A stretch of DNA of 11,568 bases from Pseudomonadota bacterium (lineage in GTDB: Bacteria; Pseudomonadota; Gammaproteobacteria; Burkholderiales; Burkholderiaceae_C). The DNA is taken from contig JAJZHS010000043.1 in assembly GCA_021798395.1 (NCBI GenBank), forward strand, positions 1-11,568. Reading direction: 5' to 3'. The stretch's first letter is position 1; every line of letters begins with the position of its first letter. The position numbers and the translations under genes are program-made. The notes below the pieces were generated by a model. That model worked only from the letters and a program-made list of their open reading frames with translations, was not told the DNA's origin and made no database searches. Of this stretch, positions 1-6,445 are shown one piece after another.

Positions 1-196
1 AGGGGGCCCACACCCACCGCGGCGCACGGCCGCCCGAAGCCGCGGTGCCCCCCTCGGGGGGGTGGCGCGCAGCGCCTCAGGGGGCACTCACCCACCGCGG
101 CGCACGGCCGCTCCGAAGCCGCGGTGCCCCCCTCGGGGGGGTGGCGCGCAGCGCCTCGGGGGGCACTCACCCACCGCGGCGCACGGCCGCTCCGAA
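1..196. repeat. Left array of ~79-bp GC-rich tandem repeat (about 2.5 units)
   Basis: Units begin with CCCACCGCGG at 13, 91 and 170 (periods 78 and 79 bp). The third unit stops after about 27 bp at 196, and bases 1-12 look like the tail of an earlier unit, so the array runs past the left edge. Each unit holds nested dyads. In unit 2, CACCGCGG (93-100) pairs with CCGCGGTG (119-126), GTGCCCCCC (124-132) pairs with GGGGGGCAC (158-166), and GGCGC (143-147) pairs with GCGCC (151-155) around a GCA loop. A run of C then G (127-141) can also fold locally. There are no unique spacers, so it is not CRISPR. The same repeat returns at 3168-3328. REP-like or terminator-like behaviour is inferred; the family was not identified. 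Confidence 0.9.
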
Positions 197-491
197 CCAC
201 CGACTCCGCCCCAGTCATTGATCGCAGGTTTCGAAATGGCCCATCCCGTTATTCACCCCATCAAAAATAGGGCCAAAAAACTAATACGCCAAACCGTTCG
301 AAGCACAAATCCTAATTACAAATTCACCAAGAAGGGTCTTCGTCCGTACGCCTATAGCGCATGCGCGTTTCCTTGCACGACGACGACTCTCGCGCTAAAT
401 TTCTCATGCATTTTCAACATCCTCAACCAATGCAAAATAACGCCAGCCACGCCAAGCACAGGGACGCAACAATCACCCCACCCAAAATACC
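197..491. other. Non-coding leader region upstream of the radical SAM gene
   Basis: This 295-bp stretch separates the left repeat array from the radical SAM start. It is much richer in A and T than the arn and heme genes, with A-runs around 265-281. I found no convincing small gene: the open frame that passes through it comes out of the repeat array and continues inside the radical SAM gene in another frame. A weak promoter-like pair lies at 373-401. No tRNA or riboswitch fold was recognised. Confidence 0.6.
373..401 (+). promoter_or_regulatory. Possible sigma-70-type promoter for the radical SAM operon
   Basis: TTGCAC at 373-378 and TAAATT at 396-401 are separated by 17 bp. That is the ideal spacing, but the hexamers match the consensus only 3/6 and 4/6. 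Transcription would begin near 408, leaving a leader of about 85 nt before the ATG at 492. Chance matches are likely in AT-richer DNA, so this is only a candidate. Confidence 0.3.
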
Positions 492-1574
492 ATGGCGACC
501 AACGCTTATTCCCATGCCCCAATCGACATAAAACCCACCACTTTAACCATTCTGCCGACATACCGCTGCACCGCCGCTTGCGCCCAGTGCTGTTTCGAAT
601 CGAACCCCAGCATCCCAACGTCGCTACCGCACCAAGACATCGCACGCTATATCGACGAGGCCAAATCAACATTTCCCGATTTGAAACTTATCGTCTTCAG
701 TGGCGGCGAACCCTTCCTGCTAGGTCGGCACCTATACGGGGCGATCCGCCATGCAAATCGCCACGGGTTGAAAACCCGTTGCGTCACCAATGCTTTCTGG
801 GGACGGACCAAGGCAACAGCCAATCGCACCGTGTCCCGTCTCCTGGAATGTGGGTTGACGGAAATCAACATAAGTTCCGGCTCGGATCATCAGAAATGGG
901 TTGACCTCAAGTGCATTGAAAATGCCGTCGATGCCTTGCTCACACATCACATACCGACCCTCTTGACCGTCGAAGCAGACTCTTCCACGTCGCGCTGCGT
1001 CGATGCGATTGCGGAAAGCGAAATAATACGGCGAGCGCTAGCTGATCCAGCACGAAATTTCACGTTGCAGACGAATAGCTGGATGCCATTTCACGAAGAC
1101 TATAGGAGCCGCGGCAATCCGATCGGATTGAAAGGCCTGACCAGCGGATGCAAGCAGATTTTCAACAATCTAGTCGTCACGCCCACCGCACAACTCTCAG
1201 CATGCTGCGGATTAACCTTCGAACACATCCCGGAATTAAAAATCGGCAATCTGCACGAGAACTCGATGGCGGAAATATTTGAGCGCGCCTCCACCGACTT
1301 CCTCAAAATATGGCTGCACGTCGACGGCCCCGGAACCATTCTTCGGAAGCTTTTTGGCACATCGATCGACGACGAACTCAAAAACGTACGGCATATTTGC
1401 GAAGCATGCGCGATCATGCATCAAAATCCGATCATCCGTGAGGCCATTGCGACGCGCGCTCAGGATTTCGCCCCGGATGTCCTGGCCAGATTTGAACTGG
1501 GCAAGGCATTTGCCGGATTGCGCGCTTCCAATCGTATCGATACGCATGCTGCAGCCACGACGAGGCAGGAATGA
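492..1574 (+). CDS. Radical SAM enzyme with a SPASM-like cysteine-bearing C-terminus
   Basis: The 360-residue protein carries the radical SAM cluster motif CxxxCxxC at C26, C30 and C33 (followed by C34), which binds the [4Fe-4S] centre that cleaves S-adenosylmethionine. The GGEP motif for the methionine amino group is at residues 71-74. After the core domain come C220, the pair C238-C239 in an LSACCG stretch, and a CxxC at C303/C306. This resembles a reduced SPASM or twitch auxiliary-cluster domain of enzymes that modify peptides or proteins. The start at 492 has no good Shine-Dalgarno sequence but is the only sensible one ahead of the cysteine motif. Its stop overlaps the next start by 4 bp, so the next gene product is the prime candidate substrate or partner. 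Composition is visibly less GC-rich than the arn genes, with codons such as ATA, suggesting acquisition. The fold is secure; the substrate is not known. Confidence 0.88.
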   Translation: MATNAYSHAPIDIKPTTLTILPTYRCTAACAQCCFESNPSIPTSLPHQDIARYIDEAKSTFPDLKLIVFSGGEPFLLGRHLYGAIRHANRHGLKTRCVTNAFWGRTKATANRTVSRLLECGLTEINISSGSDHQKWVDLKCIENAVDALLTHHIPTLLTVEADSSTSRCVDAIAESEIIRRALADPARNFTLQTNSWMPFHEDYRSRGNPIGLKGLTSGCKQIFNNLVVTPTAQLSACCGLTFEHIPELKIGNLHENSMAEIFERASTDFLKIWLHVDGPGTILRKLFGTSIDDELKNVRHICEACAIMHQNPIIREAIATRAQDFAPDVLARFELGKAFAGLRASNRIDTHAAATTRQE

Positions 1575-2596
1575 AACGAAGAAAGGTCATCAGTATTCTT
1601 GCGGGAAGCCTTGCGGCACCGAAGGCTCAACATGGATCCAGCATTTATGGGACACCGGGCAGTATCGCGACGGGCGCAGACAATACCCAGCGCCCGTTGT
1701 TGCGGCTCGACGTTAACGAACTACCCATGGCGAAACACGCAACCGAAGCCCTCTACGCCCTGAGTAAATTCTGGCCAATCCTGCTTGACGATTCTTTCGA
1801 AAGACAATTCTTTGCCGATCAGCCGAAGGAATATCTGGAAGCGCGCGGAATAGATTCCAGAATTTTCGACATGCAGGCACCTGAATTCCTGACTTTCCGC
1901 GCCATTTGCCACGATGCCGTCATCAACGCCGCCCTCCGAAGCGATTACCTTCAGTTCTTGAGCGCACTGGAGCCGTTCGGCCTGAAACCGCGCGGACCTT
2001 CAGCTGCCATGACAAATCGCGCGCTCAATATCCTCACACAAAAGCTGCATCGGCACCCGGGCATCATTGAATCCGCCGCCATGCCGCTCGGCATCGATTC
2101 CATTCAAAGACTTCTGGCCTCACCAGAGCTTTTGCGAACAGTCATCGGCCGCGATCTTGCGCAGATCATGGAGGGCGCGGTTCTCGTCAACGTTCCGGTG
2201 GCGATTTCTGCGCTCGCGGTGGTCTACGTCTCGGTTGCCACCAACGTCACCGTCACCATCTTGGCTGGAACGTACGTTTCCGCCGCGGTCTCGGTAGCCG
2301 CCGCCGCGAACGGTAGCCCGCTCCAAGAATCCAGGCCGTCGAATGGGGTGCGGTGGCCAGCGTTCAATCTCGATCCGTCACGCGTGCGCGACACACACAT
2401 GATCGCGAATATTGCCGCAGCGCTGAAAAACGACGCGTTGGCGCTCGAAGCTACGCGCCAGCTTATTACCGACGAAGTTGCAGCGGTGTTGAAGGCGGCG
2501 CGGCAGCTTAGCCTTGTAAAATTTGATGATTCCGCGTGGGAAGTTGCGCTAAGCACCATCAAGTCGCTTGCGCTCAATTCAGCTCAACTCAACTAG
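1571..2596 (+). CDS. Unrecognised 341-residue protein; candidate radical SAM substrate with V/A/T/N-rich centre
   Basis: I do not recognise this family. The start codon lies inside the radical SAM stop (ATGA, 1571-1574), with purine-rich GAGG and AGGA upstream (1562-1570). What is visible: a short basic then hydrophobic N-terminus (RRKVI at residues 3-7, then ILAGSLAAP); residues about 62-94, with a tryptophan, D-x-x-F, a Q/P-K and a Y-L-E-A-R-G-I-D ending, resembling nitrile-hydratase-like or Nif11-like RiPP leaders; a helical middle; then residues about 203-247, built almost only of V, A, T, S, I, L, N, Y and G with beta-branched residues alternating, like proteusin cores such as polytheonamide; and a helical, charged C-terminus (275-341). 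The V-rich part could instead be one or two membrane segments. A role as modified precursor or partner of the radical SAM enzyme is inferred from the coupling and composition only. Confidence 0.75.
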   Translation: MKRRKVISILAGSLAAPKAQHGSSIYGTPGSIATGADNTQRPLLRLDVNELPMAKHATEALYALSKFWPILLDDSFERQFFADQPKEYLEARGIDSRIFDMQAPEFLTFRAICHDAVINAALRSDYLQFLSALEPFGLKPRGPSAAMTNRALNILTQKLHRHPGIIESAAMPLGIDSIQRLLASPELLRTVIGRDLAQIMEGAVLVNVPVAISALAVVYVSVATNVTVTILAGTYVSAAVSVAAAANGSPLQESRPSNGVRWPAFNLDPSRVRDTHMIANIAAALKNDALALEATRQLITDEVAAVLKAARQLSLVKFDDSAWEVALSTIKSLALNSAQLN

Positions 2597-2602
2597 GTGG
2601 GG
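2595..2602 (+). promoter_or_regulatory. Ribosome binding site that sets the start of the PH-like gene
   Basis: AGGTGGGG lies 6 nt before the ATG at 2609. A GTG at 2597 in the same frame falls inside this site, so ATG 2609 is the better start. The site overlaps the TAG stop of the preceding gene (2594-2596), suggesting linked translation. Confidence 0.6.
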
Positions 2603-2608
2603 CCCGCA

Positions 2609-3166
2609 ATGGATCGAATAGCGCTCTACCAAGCTCCCGGCAAGGCCTATCTGCTGCTCTTTGTCGTGGCTTTTTTGATCCCATGCCTGATCGTTTTGGC
2701 CGGATGGCGCATCTCCGGACGCTTTCAGGGCTCGGCGCAATGGGTGGTCGTCGCGGTTTCGGCCATCGCGACTGGCGCCCTCGCCGCGGCGATGTGTCGT
2801 CATACCCTGCAACTGTCGCCGCGCGGCATTGAAGTCCGTTCGACCTTCTATTCGAAGTCGATCGCGTGGCAGGAATTCGAACCCGATGTCGCGATCATTC
2901 GCCTGTCGAAGACGCCGGCGTCGGCGCTGACGCTGCGGACCAACGGCGTGGCGTTGCCCGGCCTGCGATCCGGCTGGTTCCGCACCGGCAACGGCTCCCG
3001 CGCCTTCGTCTGGATCACGACGGACGACGTCGTTCGCCTGACGACGCGGTCGGGCTGCGTGGTGCTGCTCAGCGTCGCAGACCCGGCCCGGCTGCGCGAC
3101 GCCTTGCGCGCGCGCATCCACGCCTCACGCGCGCATCTCCACGACAGCGCGGCGGGCGCTTCGTGA
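2609..3166 (+). CDS. Small membrane protein with bacterial PH-like domain
   Basis: The 185-residue protein has two hydrophobic segments at about residues 13-32 and 45-62, followed by a soluble part rich in beta-strand patterns (about 66-165). That part looks like bacterial PH-domain membrane proteins: a 'GIEVRSTFY' start strand, an 'LRTNGVALPGLRSGWF' turn region and a closing helix from about 158. The domain would face the cytoplasm or periplasm depending on topology; its ligand is unknown. The gene follows the 341-residue gene by 12 bp and may share its transcript. Base composition rises sharply within it: the first ~200 bp are moderate and the rest is as GC-rich as the heme genes, so it may be native flanking DNA, not part of an imported block. 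Its stop is 1 bp before the right repeat array. Confidence 0.75.
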   Translation: MDRIALYQAPGKAYLLLFVVAFLIPCLIVLAGWRISGRFQGSAQWVVVAVSAIATGALAAAMCRHTLQLSPRGIEVRSTFYSKSIAWQEFEPDVAIIRLSKTPASALTLRTNGVALPGLRSGWFRTGNGSRAFVWITTDDVVRLTTRSGCVVLLSVADPARLRDALRARIHASRAHLHDSAAGAS

Positions 3167-3167
3167 A

Positions 3168-3328
3168 CCCACCGCGGCGCACGGCCGCCCGAAGCCGCGG
3201 TGTGCCCCCCTCGGGGGGGTGGCGCGCAGCGCCTCGGGGGGCACTCACCCACCGCGGCGCACGGCCGCTCCGAAGCCGCGGTGCCCCCCTCGGGGGGTGG
3301 CGCGCAGCGCCTCGGGGGGCAACACTCA
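3168..3328. repeat. Right array of the ~79-bp repeat, between two convergent genes
   Basis: Two units begin at 3168 and 3248 (80 bp apart); the start of a third, with a C-to-T change, begins at 3329 and merges into the end of the di-heme gene. The units are in the same orientation as those at 1-196. The first unit of each array has the 'gccgcccgaag' version and the second has 'gccgctccgaag', so the variant order is shared. The array fills the whole gap between the PH-like gene stop (3166) and the reverse-strand di-heme stop (3330-3332). Its strong GC dyads, symmetrical between converging genes, could end transcription from both sides, but there are no U-tracts; this role is inferred. Confidence 0.88.
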
Positions 3329-3329
3329 C

Positions 3330-4730
3330 CTACCGCGGCCGGTGCCAGCCGTCGTTCAGGGTGCGCAGGAAGGCGATGATGTCGCGCCGGTCGCGCGCGC
3401 TCATCGCCGACGGCTGGCCACGCTGGCGGTCGAACGGCGCGTCGGCCGAATCGACATTGGCACGATCTGCCGCCGGCAGGTCATTGAAGCGCAGCACCCG
3501 GCCTTGCGCATCGCGCGGGTAGATGCGCTGCGGCTCCGTGTCGCGGAAGTCGTAGAACGCCAGCACCTGCCGCAGGTCGTGGTAGACGCCGTTGTGGAAG
3601 AACACCGGGCGCCGCGCCACGTTGCGCAGCGTCGGCGTCAGGAACATGCCGCAATAGCGCTGCTGCGTCCGCAGGTCCTGGCGCACCGGTCCGCACAGGC
3701 CGAGATCGTGGAACGCCGGGTCGCGGTCGGCCGCGATCGCCGGATTGCGCGGCACGCCCAGCGCCTCGTACTGCGCGTCGGTGAACAGCGGCGGCAGTCC
3801 GTCGCGGCCCGGCGCGGCGAGGTGGCAGGCGGCGCAATTGCCGCGCCGCGGGTCGATGAACGCCAGATAGCCGCGCATCTGCTGCCGGTTCAGCCTTGCC
3901 CTGCCTTGCAGCCAGGCGTCGTACTTGCTATCGAAGGCGTGAAAGCTCGGGTCCTCGATCTGGTAGCGGGCGATGGCGAACAGCGCCTCCGATACCGTGC
4001 GCTGCGCATCGTCGAAGATGCGCGCACCGAACAGCCGGCGGAACTGCGGCGCCAGCACCGGGTCGGCGCGCACGATCGCGGCCACCCGCTGCGGGCTGCC
4101 GGCGTCCATTTCGGCCGGGTTGAACAACGGCCCGTCGGCCTGCGCCTGCAGGCTGTCGACGCGACCATCCCAGAACAGTCCGCCCTGCGGCACCAGGTTG
4201 GCCGCCGCCGCAGTCGGATCGGCCGCACTCTTGAGCGCACGGGGATGGGGCCCGGCGGCGTGCAGCAGCTGCGCGGCCAGGGTGATTTCGTTCTGCTCGT
4301 TGTCGGGACCGATGGAGAACGGCAGCCTGCGGTACAGATAGGCCAGCGACGGCGGCGGACGCAGGCCGGGCGTGCGCAGCGCGGGGCCGCCGAACATCAC
4401 CGCGCCGCTGCCCGGCGGCGGGCCGTAGCCGGTGGCCGGGTCGTGGCATGAAGCGCACGACATGCGCCCGGATGCCGACAAGGCGCGGTCGTAGAACAGC
4501 GCGCGGCCGAGCTGCGCCATCGCCGTCAGCGGCTGCGCCGGCGGCACGCGCAGCACCACCGGCGCCGGATTGATCCCCAGCGACAGCAGCGTCGCGCGCC
4601 ACGGCTGGCGCAACACCTGCCGCGCGGGCAGCCCCAGCGCGCGTGCGCTGATGCCGACCCAGGCGGCGCCACCGACGATCAGCGCCAGCGGCACGGACAG
4701 CGCGAGCCCCCAGCGGCGCCGCACGCGCAT
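3330..4730 (-). CDS. Di-heme cytochrome c peroxidase / MauG-family protein
   Basis: The 466-residue protein has two CxxCH heme c sites, C92-H96 (CASCH) and C299-H303 (CAACH). It also has the family block FWDGR at 186-190 followed by a 'plfNPAEM' stretch (to 208), and a methionine in GMFLTPTLRN (M362) where a distal heme ligand is usually found. These mark the CcpA/MauG family, which reduces hydrogen peroxide or oxidises protein residues in the periplasm. An N-terminal hydrophobic stretch (about 8-27) after a basic MRVRRR start indicates export or an inner-membrane anchor. The ATG overlaps the TGA of the upstream phosphatase gene by 1 bp (TGATG at 4732-4728 on the minus strand) with no Shine-Dalgarno, so translation is probably coupled. 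Family is secure; whether it is a true peroxidase or a MauG-like oxidase is not decided. Confidence 0.9.
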   Translation of the reverse strand: MRVRRRWGLALSVPLALIVGGAAWVGISARALGLPARQVLRQPWRATLLSLGINPAPVVLRVPPAQPLTAMAQLGRALFYDRALSASGRMSCASCHDPATGYGPPPGSGAVMFGGPALRTPGLRPPPSLAYLYRRLPFSIGPDNEQNEITLAAQLLHAAGPHPRALKSAADPTAAAANLVPQGGLFWDGRVDSLQAQADGPLFNPAEMDAGSPQRVAAIVRADPVLAPQFRRLFGARIFDDAQRTVSEALFAIARYQIEDPSFHAFDSKYDAWLQGRARLNRQQMRGYLAFIDPRRGNCAACHLAAPGRDGLPPLFTDAQYEALGVPRNPAIAADRDPAFHDLGLCGPVRQDLRTQQRYCGMFLTPTLRNVARRPVFFHNGVYHDLRQVLAFYDFRDTEPQRIYPRDAQGRVLRFNDLPAADRANVDSADAPFDRQRGQPSAMSARDRRDIIAFLRTLNDGWHRPR

Positions 4731-6445
4731 CAGAGGAAGCTCGGGTTGGCGCTTCCGCTGGGCGGCGCGCTCAGCACCGTGCCCTGGGCCGGATCCAGGT
4801 ACACCGGCGGGGCATTGCCCTTGCCGCTGAAGTCGAACAGATCCATCAAAGACCCCGCCGTGGCGTCGAACGCACCGCCCCCGAGGCGTTGGCCGCCCAG
4901 CCAGTTGTCTTCGATGAAGCGAACGATCGACGCCTGGCTGATGGGCACGTGACTGACGTAGTTGGTCTTGGCCCAGGGCGAGATGACGAGGAACGGAATC
5001 CGCGTGCCCGGACCGCAGCGGCCGTTGACCGGCTTGCCGCTGCTGCTCGGGCCGGGCAGCGGCGTGCCGCTGCCGCAGACGCCGGCGCCGTCGAGCTGGT
5101 CGGCCTGGGCGTCGAACGACGGATTGGTCACTGGCGTGAACTTGTGGTCGTACCAGCCGTCCGAATCGTCCCAGGTGATGAGCACCGCGGTGCTGCTCCA
5201 GTCGGGCTGCTGCTCGAGGAAGTTGATCAGCGTGACCACGCCGGCCTGCTCGTCGAGCGGATCGGAGTACCCGGCGTGGCCGTCCTGGTACGCCGGCATC
5301 TTGATGTAGCTGACCGCCGGGAAATCGCCCGCCTTGACCGCGGCGACGAAGTCGTTCAGGCCGTACTGGTGGTTGGCCGGATCGACGGTGCGGTCGTCGA
5401 GCTCGAGGGTGTGGCCGATCGCCAGCGTCGACGACGGACGGGCATGGGTCGGGTTCGACGTGCTCTTGTAGTACTGGAACCAGTTGTGGTGCGGGATATA
5501 GTCGGTCACGCTCTGCGCCACGGTGGCCGAATAGGTCGAGCGCTTGCAGCCGGTCGTTCCGTTGGCGTTGGTCGTACCCAGGTCGAAGCCGCCCATGAAG
5601 CCGCCCCAGGAAATGTTTCTCGCATTGAGCAAGTCGCCGATGTTCTGCCCGCTCATCATCACCTGGTCGGTCGCGCTCGAGCAGCTGTCGTAACCGGGGT
5701 CGACGTCGTTGATCAGGGTTTCGCCGCCCTGGCCGTCGGCGATGTAGTACGAGTACGCGGCAAGGGTGAACGGCTTTTTCGTCGTGGCGACAATCTGCAC
5801 GCCGCCGGTCTGTCCCGACACCGCTTCCAGCGCGCCCGGGGTCGACGGCCCGTAGGTGTCGGTGTACGCGTCGTCGCTCATCGCATCGTGCTGGGCATAG
5901 TTCCACATCGCGGTCACGGTGTTGCCGTCGTAGTAGCCCATGACCTGGCCGGTGGTGCCGAACGCGCCGCTGCCGCCGGATGTGGCGTGGCCGGTATATA
6001 GCGGGAACAGGTCGGCGGCGCCGCCGTCGTAGGCCTGCTGCTCGGCGGTGTAGGCGTGGTTCTGGTCGGCGGTGAAGGCCTGGGTGCGATCCAGGCGGAA
6101 GGGGTTCGACGCGCCGGTGCCGTTCTTCGCGTTGGTGAAGTTCGGATTGCTGGTGAGCAAGGCGCCGGCAAGGCCGTCGACTCCGGGCGTCCCGGCCAGG
6201 GCGGTGAACGCCGGCTCGCCTGCCGGATTGGTCGCGTCGGGGTAGCTGCCGAAGTAGTGGTCGAACGACACGTTCTCGCCATAAATGACGACCAGGTGCT
6301 TGATCGGCGTGGCGGTCGAAAAGGCGGAGGCTTGGGCGTACGGCGTGCCGTTGATCAGCAAGTCGCCTGAACTGCCGCCGCAGGCGGCCAGGGTCAGCGC
6401 GCTGACGGCGACGAGTCCTGCGAGCATGGACACTTTGTTGGGCAT
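4730..6445 (-). CDS. AcpA-like acid phosphatase / phospholipase C-family phosphoesterase lipoprotein
   Basis: The 571-residue protein begins with a lipoprotein signal ending in the lipobox L-A-A-C22, so it is probably anchored in the envelope and faces the periplasm or surface. The mature part has the family start motif with E57-N58 in 'GENVSFDHYFG', a 'GPSTPG' stretch with S201, and a 'TWDDSDGWYDH' motif with D426-D427. In Francisella AcpA the equivalent Glu-Asn, Ser and Asp-Asp residues hold the metal and nucleophile, so the active site appears intact. Relatives hydrolyse phosphomonoesters or phospholipids; the substrate here is unknown. ATG 6445 is preferred over an in-frame ATG at 6538 because it directly precedes the signal peptide and has AGGA 8 nt upstream. 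It is the first gene of a two-gene unit with the di-heme protein and is divergent from arnT. Confidence 0.88.
   Translation of the reverse strand: MPNKVSMLAGLVAVSALTLAACGGSSGDLLINGTPYAQASAFSTATPIKHLVVIYGENVSFDHYFGSYPDATNPAGEPAFTALAGTPGVDGLAGALLTSNPNFTNAKNGTGASNPFRLDRTQAFTADQNHAYTAEQQAYDGGAADLFPLYTGHATSGGSGAFGTTGQVMGYYDGNTVTAMWNYAQHDAMSDDAYTDTYGPSTPGALEAVSGQTGGVQIVATTKKPFTLAAYSYYIADGQGGETLINDVDPGYDSCSSATDQVMMSGQNIGDLLNARNISWGGFMGGFDLGTTNANGTTGCKRSTYSATVAQSVTDYIPHHNWFQYYKSTSNPTHARPSSTLAIGHTLELDDRTVDPANHQYGLNDFVAAVKAGDFPAVSYIKMPAYQDGHAGYSDPLDEQAGVVTLINFLEQQPDWSSTAVLITWDDSDGWYDHKFTPVTNPSFDAQADQLDGAGVCGSGTPLPGPSSSGKPVNGRCGPGTRIPFLVISPWAKTNYVSHVPISQASIVRFIEDNWLGGQRLGGGAFDATAGSLMDLFDFSGKGNAPPVYLDPAQGTVLSAPPSGSANPSFL

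Noticed and set aside
1..196. CRISPR array
   Set aside because: The repeats are about 79 bp, directly adjoining, and have no unique spacers or cas genes nearby.
62..904. 280-codon open frame starting in the left repeat array
   Set aside because: It begins in the GC-rich repeat, crosses the non-coding leader and ends inside the radical SAM gene in another frame. Its product is low-complexity, R/P/H-rich and shows no domain.
1..3328. Insertion sequence or integron-type element bounded by the repeats
   Set aside because: No transposase or integrase gene lies between the arrays, and the ends are tandem direct repeats, not terminal inverted repeats. Recombination between arrays remains possible.
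3219..4451. 410-codon + strand open frame across the right repeats
   Set aside because: It is antisense to the di-heme gene, whose two CxxCH motifs and FWDGR block are clear. The predicted product is R/A/V-rich without any motif, a common artefact in GC-rich DNA.
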